Source: Leadbetterella lacunae (GTDB lineage Bacteria; Bacteroidota; Bacteroidia; Cytophagales; Spirosomataceae). Taken from it: a stretch of DNA of 64,000 nucleotides. The stretch is taken from contig NZ_JBHRYQ010000001.1 of the NCBI RefSeq assembly GCF_042649125.1, forward strand, positions 2,108,001 through 2,172,000, in the 5' to 3' direction. This document shows positions 8,482-17,598 of this stretch, in pieces; positions within the stretch are counted from its first letter, which is position 1, and the number at the start of each line of letters is the position of its first letter. The notes under the pieces were generated by a model. That model did no database searches, was not told where the DNA came from, and saw only the letters and a list, made by a program, of their open reading frames with translations. Position numbers and translations under genes: made by a program.

Positions 8482-9774
8482 ATGAAAAGAATCTTACTAG
8501 TGGCCTTAATGGCTATTTCGCAAATAACAGTTGCCCAAACCCCGTCGCTTAAAAAGTCAAAACCGCTAGAACCTGCCACCGCCACATCACAAGGCTTGTC
8601 TGAGGAGAGATTGGGCCGCGTAACTAAAATGATACAAGGTGCCATAGACGCCGACGTGATACCGGGTGCGGTAGCTATAATATGTAAAAATGGCAAAATA
8701 GTGTACCAACAAGCGTTTGGCTATGCTGACGTACAAAACAAAAGGCCTTTTAAAACCGATGATATTTTTAGAATAGCATCACAAACCAAAGCCATAACTA
8801 CCACAGCCGCTATGATGCTGTGGGAAGAAGGAAAATTTAACCTAGACGACCCGATCTCTAAGTACATTCCTGAGTTTAAAAATCCGGTGCTTTTAGATAG
8901 GTTTTACATGAAAGACAGCAGCTACACCACCAAACCCGCCGGAAAAGAAATAACCGTGAGACAGCTAATGACACACACATCTGGCTTGGGATATGGCGTA
9001 ATAGACGGTGACGAAAGATTTAAGGCTATTTATAAAAAAGCAGGTATTACTGATCTATTCACCTCAGAAAACATAAGTATTGGCGAAAGCGTAAAAAAAC
9101 TGGCAACCCTTCCCCTACACCATGTACCGGGTGAAGCATTTGTGTATTCTGAAGGCCTTGATGTATTGGGATATTTGATAGAGATTTGGTCTGGACAGCC
9201 GCTCGATACTTTCCTAAGTCAACGCATATTTGCACCTCTCAAAATGAACGATACGCATTTTTATTTGCCGGCCAACAAAGCCAACAGACTGGTGCCTATT
9301 CAAACCAAAAACGATAAATGGCAGCCGTTTGAAGATAATTTCTATGACCCAAATTACCCTATTAAAGGTGCCAAAAGATTTTTCTCTGGCGGTGCAGGCC
9401 TTTCAAGTACGGTGTTTGACTATGCTACGTTTTTGCAAATGTACCTCAACGAAGGCGAACTAAACGGCACCCGACTGCTGAGTAGAAAAACAGTTGAATT
9501 TTTGCTACAAAACCAAGCGGGAACACTTTTCGGTGGTCCAAATAGCGACAAAGGTTTTGGGCTAGGTTTTTCTATTTTGAATAAAAACGGCGTAATAAAA
9601 GGAGGCTTAGGCTCAGAAGGAACTTTTGATTGGGGTGGATATTTCAACACGAACTATTTTGCTGACCCTAAAGAAAAAGTGATTGGAATTATAATGAAAC
9701 AAACTCAGAAAATATCTGGCGATTACACCACCGAAAAATTCAGACAGTTGGTGTTTCAAACTATTGATGATTAA
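8482..9774 (+). CDS. Serine hydrolase of the beta-lactamase/class C family
   Basis: A 430-residue secreted protein with a signal peptide (MKRILLVALMAISQITVAQ). The domain at about 35-425 belongs to the beta-lactamase/D-alanyl-D-alanine carboxypeptidase/esterase EstB superfamily. The SxxK nucleophile motif is SQTK in DIFRIASQTKAIT, the second motif is YSEG in FVYSEGLDVLGYL, and the third motif region is GSEGTFDWGGYF near the C-terminus. MTHTSGLGYG is also typical of the family. Esterase, peptidase or transesterase activity is more likely than true beta-lactamase activity. It stands alone; 199 bases of AT-rich sequence precede it, with the 12-base string AATTCACTTTCG repeated twice, and a strong terminator follows. 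Confidence 0.88.
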   Translation: MKRILLVALMAISQITVAQTPSLKKSKPLEPATATSQGLSEERLGRVTKMIQGAIDADVIPGAVAIICKNGKIVYQQAFGYADVQNKRPFKTDDIFRIASQTKAITTTAAMMLWEEGKFNLDDPISKYIPEFKNPVLLDRFYMKDSSYTTKPAGKEITVRQLMTHTSGLGYGVIDGDERFKAIYKKAGITDLFTSENISIGESVKKLATLPLHHVPGEAFVYSEGLDVLGYLIEIWSGQPLDTFLSQRIFAPLKMNDTHFYLPANKANRLVPIQTKNDKWQPFEDNFYDPNYPIKGAKRFFSGGAGLSSTVFDYATFLQMYLNEGELNGTRLLSRKTVEFLLQNQAGTLFGGPNSDKGFGLGFSILNKNGVIKGGLGSEGTFDWGGYFNTNYFADPKEKVIGIIMKQTQKISGDYTTEKFRQLVFQTIDD

Positions 9775-9811
9775 ATCAGAACGAATTCGATTTCAGACTA
9801 CAGATTAAAAT

Positions 9812-9843
9812 AAAAGAGGAGCGTTTTGCTCCTCTTTTGTTTT
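9812..9843. terminator. Bidirectional intrinsic terminator
   Basis: A perfect 11-bp stem AAAAGAGGAGC / GCTCCTCTTTT with loop GTTTT, followed by T-rich sequence on plus and by TTTTATTTTAA on minus. It lies between the convergent serine hydrolase and PepSY-type genes and can serve both. Confidence 0.88.
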
Positions 9844-10359
9844 TTAGATAAACACCATTATCAAGGTCAAAACTATACCCACAAGTGTAAATATGAGGCC
9901 TTTCTTAAAAATATTAGTATTGGGTCTGAACATCCAAAAAGTAGATATTACGAAAAATAATAGCGAAGCACCGAAAAATAAATTCAAGAAATACAAAGGA
10001 CTGTCTGTAGTTGCCTTGTGCATTTTCTCCATTTTCCCCAATATAAAAGGAAGCTCTTTTGTTTCATAAGCTACTGAACCTGTTGCAATCACATAGGTTC
10101 CATCTTTGAAATACATAATTCCATCCTCGATTTTATCTTCTTTCAAATTTTTCTTTCTTATTTCCTTACCCACAGCTTCAGCACTTAGGTTAGGAGCCAA
10201 AGTTTTTTCTATATGTTTAGTTTCTTTCAAAAAGTCGGTATTTCTAAAAACCATCAACATACCAGATATGGCATAAACAGTCATAATACCAGCTAAAAAG
10301 AAACCGAGGTAGCGGTGTAAAACACGCATAGAAAGAGAAGAACTTGATTTTGATGCCAT
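9844..10359 (-). CDS. PepSY-associated transmembrane-type protein
   Basis: A 171-residue membrane protein: a first transmembrane segment at about 13-34 (VLHRYLGFFLAGIMTVYAISGMLM), a soluble loop of about 85 residues, then two segments near 122-142 and 150-170. The HRYLGF start and ISGMLMVF are typical of the PepSY_TM (iron-regulated membrane protein) family, which is found with iron and redox functions. Only the minimal version is present. No neighbouring gene supports a specific partner. A weak TAnnTTTG box lies 27 bases upstream. Confidence 0.7.
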   Translation of the reverse strand: MASKSSSSLSMRVLHRYLGFFLAGIMTVYAISGMLMVFRNTDFLKETKHIEKTLAPNLSAEAVGKEIRKKNLKEDKIEDGIMYFKDGTYVIATGSVAYETKELPFILGKMEKMHKATTDSPLYFLNLFFGASLLFFVISTFWMFRPNTNIFKKGLIFTLVGIVLTLIMVFI

Positions 10360-10385
10360 AAAATGTTTTGGTTAGTTATTTTTTA

Positions 10386-10393
10386 CAAAATTA
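10386..10393 (-). promoter_or_regulatory. Candidate -7 box (TAATTTTG)
   Basis: A TAnnTTTG match on the minus strand 27 bases before the ATG of the PepSY-type gene. The nearest TTTG strings lie at 5 and 13 bases, too close for a standard -33 element. Confidence 0.4.
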
Positions 10394-10496
10394 GCCTTCA
10401 AATGGTCAAATAAAAACTACTTACTGCAGATTTTGGATAAATGCCCACTTTTAATCGACAATTAAATATTACATTAAAAAGAAACAGCAATACAGC

Positions 10497-11027
10497 TTAT
10501 TTCTTCACGAAATATCCTTCTAAAGTTACTTTGGTGTATAAATCAAACTCGTTTTTTAAACCTATGTAGGTATTTGGTCCTAAAGCATCTTTGTTGTCTT
10601 CTAGGCTTTCTTTAACCAAAGACAAATCCTTCGAAATTTCTAACTCAGTGCTAGTCGCTTTTATGATTTTGTATTTTTGATTGAAGACCTTGCCGTTTTT
10701 TGTAAAGGTTATAAACAAAAATGAATTCAAGGTTTTCCAAGTACCGTCTATGGTTTGGATAGTAAAAATATTAAAGCTTTTATCATCTAAACCCAAGTTT
10801 ATCATTTGGGCTGTTCCATCCGCTTTGAGGTTTAACACGTTTTGCCCAGGCATTGCATTTAAAGTAGCTTGTAAGGGATCAGTATTTGCTTGTTTTCTAT
10901 AACTGAAATAATAATCTAAGGACCAGTTTCCTTCTACATTAAATGAAGTTTCGGGTGATGGATCAGAGCTTTTTTTACAAGAAAAAGTAAGCGTTAAGAG
11001 TAGTGCTAAAATTAAAATCTTTTGCAT
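10497..11027 (-). CDS. Hypothetical lipoprotein, lipocalin-like
   Basis: A 176-residue protein with a lipoprotein signal peptide and lipobox ending at the cysteine of LTFSCKKSS. The mature part begins NVEGNWSLDYYF and contains alternating strand-like segments (IDGTWKTLNSFLFITFTKNGKVF, KYKIIKATSTELEISKD), the usual look of Bacteroidota lipocalin-like outer membrane lipoproteins. It has no recognisable catalytic motif. It is alone on its strand, with no strong terminator visible after the stop. Confidence 0.72.
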   Translation of the reverse strand: MQKILILALLLTLTFSCKKSSDPSPETSFNVEGNWSLDYYFSYRKQANTDPLQATLNAMPGQNVLNLKADGTAQMINLGLDDKSFNIFTIQTIDGTWKTLNSFLFITFTKNGKVFNQKYKIIKATSTELEISKDLSLVKESLEDNKDALGPNTYIGLKNEFDLYTKVTLEGYFVKK

Positions 11028-11181
11028 AAAATATTTAAGTGAATTTTACTGCAAGTAAACAAAAAAATAGACTCGAAGGGATTTTAAAAAAAATTAAATC
11101 CAAATAGCTGAATTCTAAATTATTACCGAAACTAGCGTGATAAGCTTTGAAACTAATGCCCAAAAGGCGTTTTTTTTAGCG

Positions 11182-11189
11182 TATCTTTG
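11182..11189 (+). promoter_or_regulatory. Candidate -7 box (TATCTTTG) for the transglutaminase-like gene
   Basis: An exact TAnnTTTG match, 21 bases before the ATG at 11211. An in-frame TTG lies inside the box, which argues against using it as the start codon. Confidence 0.55.
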
Positions 11190-11210
11190 TATGAAAGAAC
11201 CAAAGACAAG

Positions 11211-11993
11211 ATGTTATTAAAAGCGAGAGCTTACTTCACTTATGAAATAATATACCCTACGCATATTATAGCCTTACTGAGCCCAAGAATTGATGTAAAT
11301 GATCAAGTAATAACCCGAAACTTAGATATAACTCCCTCTACAGAAATAGATTTTTATTTCGACGTATACGGAAATGAATGCCATAGATTCTTACTAGAAG
11401 TGGGCCGTGTAGAAATCACCTCCACTTGCGAAGTAGAAGTACACGACACCATAGAGAAAAACTTTGAGGCCGCATATATTCCCATCGAATTTTTACCCTC
11501 AGAGCTGTTCCAATATTTGCTACCAAGCCGATACTGTTTTTCTGATACTTTTGAAATCAGAAACCTAGCAAGCCAAATAGTAGCAGGCCTACCAAACGGA
11601 TATGCCCAAGTAGAAGCGATACGTACCTGGGTACACCAAAACATCAGCTACCAATATGGTTTCAGTTTGGTAACCACACACTCAAACCACATCTTAAAAG
11701 ACAAAGTTGGTGTTTGCCGTGACTTTGCACACCTGGCAATAGCCTTATGTAGAAGTTTAAATATCCCAAGTCGAATAGTGGTGGGCTTTGCCAAAGACCT
11801 ACCATTTGCTGACTTACACGCTTGGTTTGAATGCTACGTAGGCGACCATTGGTACATTTTTGATGCCGTTCAGGCCGAAACCACACCCGGCAGAATAGTA
11901 CTTGCCTACGGACGAGACGCCAGCGACGTGGCATTTATCACCCAATACGGCAGCTCCCTGATGGTGGGCATGCATGTAGAAGTTACCGGGTGA
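11211..11993 (+). CDS. Transglutaminase-like cysteine peptidase family protein
   Basis: A cytoplasmic protein of about 260 residues without a signal peptide. I chose the ATG at 11211 because the upstream in-frame TTG overlaps a promoter box. The N-terminal half resembles the beta-sandwich that precedes transglut_core domains (bacterial transglutaminase-like N-terminal). The C-terminal half has the catalytic triad of the family: cysteine in DKVGVCRDFAHLAIALCR, histidine in FADLHAWFECYV, aspartate in WYIFDAVQ. Such proteins probably act as peptidases or amidases on unknown substrates. No partner genes of the alpha-E/circularly permuted ATP-grasp type that often accompany them are visible. Confidence 0.87.
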   Translation: MLLKARAYFTYEIIYPTHIIALLSPRIDVNDQVITRNLDITPSTEIDFYFDVYGNECHRFLLEVGRVEITSTCEVEVHDTIEKNFEAAYIPIEFLPSELFQYLLPSRYCFSDTFEIRNLASQIVAGLPNGYAQVEAIRTWVHQNISYQYGFSLVTTHSNHILKDKVGVCRDFAHLAIALCRSLNIPSRIVVGFAKDLPFADLHAWFECYVGDHWYIFDAVQAETTPGRIVLAYGRDASDVAFITQYGSSLMVGMHVEVTG

Positions 11994-12140
11994 TACGTTT
12001 TTTTTTAGCAAAAAAGACAGTACTCCTTTTTTCGATTTTCTTTTCAATTTTACAAGAAAAACGCAAAGTCATTTCTATTTTTATGACCAAAGACGTTTTA
12101 TTAAATGATATCTATTATCGAAAATGGGTATATTGAAGTC

Positions 12141-12148
12141 TAAATTTG
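12141..12148 (+). promoter_or_regulatory. Candidate -7 box (TAAATTTG) for pta-ackA
   Basis: An exact TAnnTTTG match 16 bases before the pta ATG, implying a very short leader. No -33 TTTG at standard spacing is seen. Confidence 0.5.
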
Positions 12149-12164
12149 CCGAAAACCAAAGAAC

Positions 12165-14249
12165 ATGACCAAAGGAATATATATAGCCACTGTAGAAGAC
12201 CACAGCGGAAAATCGCTCATATCACTCGGACTGATGCATAAAATGCTCGGAAAGATGCCGAAAGTTGGATTTTTTAAACCAATCGTGGAAGACGACATAT
12301 TGGACGCTCACACACAAATGATGCTCGCCAATTTTGATCTAAAAATCACCTACGAACAAGCTACGGGTATTACACGTTCTACCGCCATTCAGATGATCAA
12401 CCAAGGTAAAACGGGTGAAATCATTGATATTTTAATCGAAAAATATAAGCAACTTGAAGACCAATCTGACTTTGTGTTGGTAGAAGGCACCGACTTCAAA
12501 AACGAAGGTGGATTAGCCGAACTTAATATAAATGTACTTATAGCCAAGAACTTTGGCTTACCGGTGATTCTAATCGGAAATGGCATAGAGAAAACCAAAA
12601 CTGAACTTCAGGACATCATGCAGATGGCCTACAATAGCTACACCGAGAAGGATGTTCAGGTAATCGCGATAATAAACAACAAGATTCTGCCTGAGAACCG
12701 CGAGGTGGCCATAGCTGCCATGAAAGAGTTTTTACCAACTAATATTGAAGCATATTCTATACCGCGAATAGGTACTTTACTTAACCCCACCATGCGTGAG
12801 ATTGTAGCAGAACTTGACGGCAAGGTGCTATTTGGTGAAGAATACCTCGAAAACCAAGTGGGTTCTATGGGCGTAGGTGCTATGCAGCTCCGCAACTATT
12901 TGCCACAAGTTAGACCTGACAATTTGGTAATAACACCCGGAGACAGAGCCGACATTATCCTCGGGGTTTTACAAGCGAATATTTCAAAAAACTATCCGCA
13001 AATAGCGGGGATAATATTAACTGGCGGCATTATTCCCGAAGAACCGATCATTAGGCTTATTGAAGGTTTATCGCTTATTGTTCCTATTATTTCGGTGGAA
13101 GAAGGCACTTTTCAGATAGCCAATGAAGTGGGTGCCATTAAATCTAAAATATTTGCGAATAGCCATAAAAAAATCCAAACTTCTATTGAGGTTTTTGAAG
13201 AGAACGTACCGATTAGTCCTTTGCTAGAAAAGCTGATGAATTTCGAAAATCAGATTTTAACTCCTAGGATGTTTCAGTATAGTTTAATCAAAAAAGCAAG
13301 AACTAGCAGAAAGCACATCGTATTGCCTGAAGGCACTGACGAACGGATAGTTTTGGCAGCTGCCAGACTTATTACCGCTAACTTGGTAGACCTTACACTT
13401 TTGGGCGATGTTCAGAAAATCAAAGATAAGATTCTTTCATTGGGCATTATATTGGATTTCGATAAAATAAATATCGTTAACCCGGTTGATTCTGAGCATT
13501 TTGATGACTACGTAAAAACTATATATGAGCTAAGAAAACACAAAAACATCAACATGGATGTAGCCCGAGATTTGATGTTGGATGTTTCGTATTTTGGCAC
13601 CATGATGATTTACAAAGGACATGCAGACGGCATGGTGTCTGGTGCGGCTCATACTACCCAACATACCATACGACCGGCTCTTCAGTTTATCAAAACCAAA
13701 CCGGGCATCAACTTGGTTTCGTCGGTATTTTTTATGTGTTTAGAAGACCGAGTGGTGGTCTTTGGCGACTGTGCCATTAACCCCAACCCTACCGCAGCAG
13801 AATTGGCAGAAATAGCTATATCATCAGCTGAAAGTAGCCTAGCGTTTGGTATTGAACCCAAAATCGCCATGTTATCGTATTCTTCGGGCAGCTCAGGCAA
13901 AGGCGAAGAAGTAGAAAAAGTAAGAGCCGCCACCGAAATAGTAAAAGCCAAAAGACCTGACTTAAAAATAGAAGGACCCATTCAATATGACGCAGCAGTG
14001 GACATGGAAATAGGGCAAAGCAAAATGCCAAATTCGGAAGTGGCAGGCCAAGCGAGTGTGTTGATTTTTCCTGATTTAAATACTGGAAATAACACCTACA
14101 AAGCCGTGCAAAGAGAAACCGGTGCTGTGGCGATCGGGCCAATGCTGCAGGGACTCAATAAACCTGTAAATGACCTCAGCAGGGGCTGCACGGTCGATGA
14201 TATTTTTAATACGGTTATCATAACGGCCATACAAGCACAAGGAATATAA
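12165..14249 (+). CDS. pta: Phosphate acetyltransferase
   Basis: A 694-residue three-domain Pta converting acetyl-CoA and phosphate to acetyl phosphate. The N-terminal part (1 to about 210) is the P-loop-like domain (VEDHSGKSLISLGLMHK), the middle (about 215-330) is the DRTGG domain, and the C-terminal PTA/PTB catalytic domain starts near residue 370 (SRKHIVLPEGTDERIVLAAA) and contains MVSGAAHTTQHTIRPALQ, AMLSYSSGSSGKGEEV and VLIFPDLNTGNNTYKAVQR. Length agrees with the long E. coli-type enzyme. It is followed after nine bases by ackA, so the two form the classic acetate operon, used for overflow acetate production and ATP gain, or in reverse for acetate use. Confidence 0.96.
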   Translation: MTKGIYIATVEDHSGKSLISLGLMHKMLGKMPKVGFFKPIVEDDILDAHTQMMLANFDLKITYEQATGITRSTAIQMINQGKTGEIIDILIEKYKQLEDQSDFVLVEGTDFKNEGGLAELNINVLIAKNFGLPVILIGNGIEKTKTELQDIMQMAYNSYTEKDVQVIAIINNKILPENREVAIAAMKEFLPTNIEAYSIPRIGTLLNPTMREIVAELDGKVLFGEEYLENQVGSMGVGAMQLRNYLPQVRPDNLVITPGDRADIILGVLQANISKNYPQIAGIILTGGIIPEEPIIRLIEGLSLIVPIISVEEGTFQIANEVGAIKSKIFANSHKKIQTSIEVFEENVPISPLLEKLMNFENQILTPRMFQYSLIKKARTSRKHIVLPEGTDERIVLAAARLITANLVDLTLLGDVQKIKDKILSLGIILDFDKINIVNPVDSEHFDDYVKTIYELRKHKNINMDVARDLMLDVSYFGTMMIYKGHADGMVSGAAHTTQHTIRPALQFIKTKPGINLVSSVFFMCLEDRVVVFGDCAINPNPTAAELAEIAISSAESSLAFGIEPKIAMLSYSSGSSGKGEEVEKVRAATEIVKAKRPDLKIEGPIQYDAAVDMEIGQSKMPNSEVAGQASVLIFPDLNTGNNTYKAVQRETGAVAIGPMLQGLNKPVNDLSRGCTVDDIFNTVIITAIQAQGI

Positions 14250-14258
14250 AAACTGACT

Positions 14259-15443
14259 ATGAAAAAAATACTCGTTATAAACGCCGGAAGTTCATCGCTT
14301 AAGTTTCAGTTAATTGCCATGCCTGAGCGAGAGGTTTTAGCCTCAGGCTTGGTAGATAGAATTGGTCAAGAAACTTCTACGTATTCATTTCTGACAACTG
14401 ATATTAAAATAGAAGAATCTGAGATAATTCCTGATCACGAATATGCCATGGCTTTGGTGGCGGAGCAACTCCTTGACCCCATTTATGGCGTTATTGACAC
14501 ACCTTCACAGATTGACACAGTAAGCCACAGAGTGGTGCACGGAGGAAGCATCTTTAAAGAACCGACTCTGATAAACGAAACGGTCAAAGAAAAAATCAAA
14601 GAATTATTTAGCCTAGCTCCTTTACACAATCCTGCAAATTTAACAGGAATTGAGGTTTCGGAACAAATTTTTCCAGATGCAATTCAGATTGCGGTATTCG
14701 ATACGGCATTTCACCAAACGATACCCGAGCATGCATTCAGATACGCTATTCCGAATGAATTATATGAACAGCACCAAATCAGAGTTTATGGTTTTCATGG
14801 TACAAGCCACAAATATGTAAGCAAAAAAGCTATCGAATATTTAGAAAACCCAGAGGCCAAATTGGTGGTTTTGCACCTTGGAAATGGATGTAGTGCCACA
14901 GCTATTGTAAATGGCGAAAGTGTGGATCATTCGTTGGGATTTGGTCCAGTGCCGGGCTTAATAATGGGAACACGAAGCGGCGACATTGACCCTGCAGCGG
15001 TTCTGTATTTGATAGACAAACTTGGTTATTCTGCTGAAGAAGTCAATCATATTCTAAACAAAAAAAGCGGGCTTTTGGGATTAACTGGCCATAGCGATTT
15101 GCGAGAAATTCAAAAAGGAGTAAGCAATGGAGACGCGGCCTGCATATTAGCTTTAGAAATGACCGCCTACCGAATACGCAAATATATAGGGGCATACACG
15201 GCAGCCATGAATGGCATAGATGCTTTGGTTTTTACGGCAGGCATAGGCGAAAACAGTGCTCTATTGCGTGAAAAAGTCTGCGAAAACTTAGATTTCTTAG
15301 GCATATGTATAAACAACGATAAGAACGAAAACACGGAGAAGGGAATTAGGGAAATTCAAAATGGGTATACCAAAATATTGGTAATACCAACCAACGAAGA
15401 ACTAGAAATAGCGATACAAAGCTACGAGCTCATGGAAGCCTAA
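14259..15443 (+). CDS. ackA: Acetate kinase
   Basis: A 394-residue cytoplasmic kinase converting acetyl phosphate and ADP to acetate and ATP. Family motifs include the N-terminal LVINAGSSSLKFQL, SHRVVHGG, the catalytic-region FDTAFHQTIP, HLGNGCSATAI with the nucleotide-binding glycines, PGLIMGTRSGDIDPA and FTAGIGENS. The catalytic arginine and aspartate lie within these motifs. It is the second gene of pta-ackA. Downstream come a structured intergenic element and an intrinsic terminator. Confidence 0.97.
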   Translation: MKKILVINAGSSSLKFQLIAMPEREVLASGLVDRIGQETSTYSFLTTDIKIEESEIIPDHEYAMALVAEQLLDPIYGVIDTPSQIDTVSHRVVHGGSIFKEPTLINETVKEKIKELFSLAPLHNPANLTGIEVSEQIFPDAIQIAVFDTAFHQTIPEHAFRYAIPNELYEQHQIRVYGFHGTSHKYVSKKAIEYLENPEAKLVVLHLGNGCSATAIVNGESVDHSLGFGPVPGLIMGTRSGDIDPAAVLYLIDKLGYSAEEVNHILNKKSGLLGLTGHSDLREIQKGVSNGDAACILALEMTAYRIRKYIGAYTAAMNGIDALVFTAGIGENSALLREKVCENLDFLGICINNDKNENTEKGIREIQNGYTKILVIPTNEELEIAIQSYELMEA

Positions 15444-15445
15444 AG

Positions 15446-15535
15446 TCCTGCTTGCGATAGGGATTGGAGCGGCATCCTTTTATTGTGCGGCTGCTTTGTG
15501 TGTCGGCCAAATAAAAGATATAGCGGAAAGCCCGG
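15446..15535 (+). repeat. Structured intergenic element of a Bacteroidota type
   Basis: The segment starts at AGTCCTG three bases after the ackA stop and ends at AGCCCGG. TTTTATT (15478-15484) and AATAAAA (15510-15516) pair, flanked by ATC and GAT, with a GC-rich loop containing GCGGCTGC and TCGGCC. The outer parts GAGCGGCATCC and TATAGCGGAAAGCCCG are phrases I recall from many intergenic elements in this phylum; that is memory and not a search result. A 3' UTR structure or repeat is the likely nature. Confidence 0.45.
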
Positions 15536-15596
15536 TTTCTTTGTTTTTTTTTGAGAAAAACAAAGAAAATCGCCCAAATAAAAACTTGCTAAACAC

Positions 15597-15633
15597 GAAA
15601 AAAGGCCATCCTTCGAAAAGAATGGCCTTTTGA
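15597..15633. terminator. Bidirectional intrinsic terminator after ackA
   Basis: AAAAGGCCAT and ATGGCCTTTT form a perfect 10-bp stem around a 12-base loop containing a further CTT/AAG pairing. A- and T-runs flank both sides, so it can end ackA and the convergent SusC/SusD operon. Confidence 0.85.
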
Positions 15634-15651
15634 AATTAAAGCAAATAAGGC

Positions 15652-16143
15652 TTAATTGGTTCTTATAGTAATTATTTTCTGATTTGAAATCAATCCGTTA
15701 GAAGTTGTAATATCGCCTGCAATTTGTAAAGTAGCTTTTGCGGTCGAAGGGGCAGTTACATTAAAAACTGCGACCATGTTTCTTAAATCTGCATTGTAGG
15801 TAGGTTTAGCTACCTCGTTTGCTACCTTGGTCAAAGGCACAAATGTACCCGTAGTGCCTGGTCTGCTATACAAATTAAACTCCTTAATAGGCTCTTCGGA
15901 GATGTACTCGATAGTGACCGCCACCGTGGCTCCCGGATTTACCGTGACCGTGGTGGGAGGCTGAGAAGTAGCCGTGGTACGAACTGGACCTGTCCACATG
16001 AGGGCAATATTGGCAGTGCGACCCATACTTGTTAACAAGCCTGGCACTACCTCGTCTTGGGTGTAGCAAGACATTTGGCTTAAAGCCACGCCTGCTAACA
16101 ACACAAGGTGTAAGGTGTATTTTTTTATTTTTATTAAATTCAT
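15652..16143 (-). CDS. Hypothetical lipoprotein of the SusC/SusD operon
   Basis: About 163 residues. I chose the start at 16141-16143 (MNLIKIKKYTLHLVLLAG), just upstream of a lipobox ending at the cysteine of SQMSCYTQDE. The mature protein contains a proline/threonine-rich stretch and a beta-rich C-terminal part (FNLYSRPGTTGTFVPLTKV, MVAVFNVTAPSTAKATLQIAG) that could be an Ig-like fold. It follows the SusD gene by 12 or so bases and is the last gene of that operon, so it is probably a surface accessory glycan- or peptide-binding lipoprotein. No family is recognised. Confidence 0.72.
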   Translation of the reverse strand: MNLIKIKKYTLHLVLLAGVALSQMSCYTQDEVVPGLLTSMGRTANIALMWTGPVRTTATSQPPTTVTVNPGATVAVTIEYISEEPIKEFNLYSRPGTTGTFVPLTKVANEVAKPTYNADLRNMVAVFNVTAPSTAKATLQIAGDITTSNGLISNQKIITIRTN

Positions 16144-16164
16144 CTGTATCAATATTTTATAAGA

Positions 16165-17586
16165 TTAAAACAACCACATTTTGTCAGTTAAGTTCTTAAA
16201 GTTTTTCTGAGCTACTGCTGAGTTCCTAGCAGTTTCAGAGGATGGGTAACGCATTCTTTGAATCCATTTGCCGTTAAGATCTACATTGTGCTGCTCAGGC
16301 AATGACAAACTAAAATAGTCATATCTGCGGTAGTCTGTCCAGATATCGCCGATTAAAAACATCGCCACAAACTTTTGATTTAGGATATTTTCTAATTTCA
16401 GCTTTTCGGCTTTCACTGCTACGGCTTCTTTGGCAAGAAATGCCGCCTTTGCTGTAGCCGAAACCCCTAGTTTGCTCATGCTAGCGTCTATCATGGCTAT
16501 GTATGCATCGTATGCTTTTGCGGTAGAACCCACAGAAGTTTTGGTACCACCGTTTAGTATAAAGTTAGCTTCTGCTTCTATGGCTTTTGCTTCAGCAAAT
16601 GTAGACATTTGAATAGGTGAGTTTACGTTTGAGTACCAACCTGCTGTAGTGAAGTCTACCGTAGCACCTGAGCCTCTACCAGGCAAAACACCCGCATATA
16701 CCGTCTGATTCTTACGTAAAGTGGCCATAATTGGCAGACGTGGATCAGCTAAATCGTTCATTTTAGAAACCAAGGTATTACTAAACGTGACTGTAAGGTT
16801 CCCCGTATTGTTTGCCAACGCCACACGGCTGTACCATGGACTTAGGTTTCTAGAATTATACATCAATTGGAAATCATCTGCATTACTCGTAAAACCTTTG
16901 CTCAATGCCGCAAGGGCATCTGTAGCTGCCTTTGTAGGGTTTTTAGCCGATTGATGCATGGCATATCTGGCTTTCAACGTATAGGCAAGTTTGGTCCATT
17001 TGGTCAAATCACCACCATATATCAGGTCATCGGTAGTTGGTTTTGAGCCTGTGTTTTTTGCTAAGTCAGCTATTCCCGCATCTAGCAAAGTATTTATTTG
17101 GCCATAGATAGATTCTTGTGAATCATAATTTGGGGCAAAGTTTAACTTATCTGCTTCAGTAAAAGGAATATTTTCCCAGTTTACAGTTGCTATGCCTAAA
17201 TTATACGCTAACAGTACTTTGGCAATACCACCATACGCAGGGGATGCTTGTGCATCGCTTTTCTTTATTAGCGTATTGAGATTTGGCAATACGTTCAAAT
17301 AAAAATTTGACCATCCGCCGCTATTGTCAGTCTCAGCTTGAGCGTCAATGCCGTTTTGACCAACATTACTTCCAATTTGCTGAATATATTGACACGTAAT
17401 GTACGCCTGCGAATAGCTCAATTCACTGGTATAAAACTGGGCCGTGGGCAATATCTCGGCCATGGTTACATCGCTTTTTAGTATTGGATTTACATTGATA
17501 TCCAAGTACTTTTCGCAACTGCTCATGCCTAGCAGTAAGCTTAGGCCAAGCATTGTTTTTAGTGTTTTCTTAAATCTATATTTCAT
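16165..17586 (-). CDS. SusD/RagB-family outer membrane lipoprotein (SusD-like 2 type)
   Basis: A 473-residue lipoprotein with a lipobox ending in the cysteine of LLGMSSCEKYLDINVNP, the typical SusD start. It has the tetratricopeptide-like helical body of the SusD-like_2 branch: helices with ILPTAQFYTSELSYSQAY, AYNLGIATVNWENIPFTEA, LTKWTKLAYTLKARYAMH, and a C-terminal region ending with RMRYPSSETARN and KNLTDKMWLF. Such proteins form the lid over the SusC barrel and bind the substrate. The gene follows susC by 12 bases. No glycoside hydrolase is in this operon, so the substrate could be a peptide or an oligosaccharide. Confidence 0.93.
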   Translation of the reverse strand: MKYRFKKTLKTMLGLSLLLGMSSCEKYLDINVNPILKSDVTMAEILPTAQFYTSELSYSQAYITCQYIQQIGSNVGQNGIDAQAETDNSGGWSNFYLNVLPNLNTLIKKSDAQASPAYGGIAKVLLAYNLGIATVNWENIPFTEADKLNFAPNYDSQESIYGQINTLLDAGIADLAKNTGSKPTTDDLIYGGDLTKWTKLAYTLKARYAMHQSAKNPTKAATDALAALSKGFTSNADDFQLMYNSRNLSPWYSRVALANNTGNLTVTFSNTLVSKMNDLADPRLPIMATLRKNQTVYAGVLPGRGSGATVDFTTAGWYSNVNSPIQMSTFAEAKAIEAEANFILNGGTKTSVGSTAKAYDAYIAMIDASMSKLGVSATAKAAFLAKEAVAVKAEKLKLENILNQKFVAMFLIGDIWTDYRRYDYFSLSLPEQHNVDLNGKWIQRMRYPSSETARNSAVAQKNFKNLTDKMWLF

Positions 17587-17598
17587 AAAATCTCTAAA

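Noticed and set aside
11191..11220. A nine-codon ATG frame overlapping the start of the transglutaminase-like gene
   Set aside because: It could look like a leader peptide, but it has no regulatory codon pattern and is probably chance.
12083..12136. A 17-codon frame upstream of pta
   Set aside because: Short, not preceded by a promoter box and ending before the pta promoter; no support as a gene.
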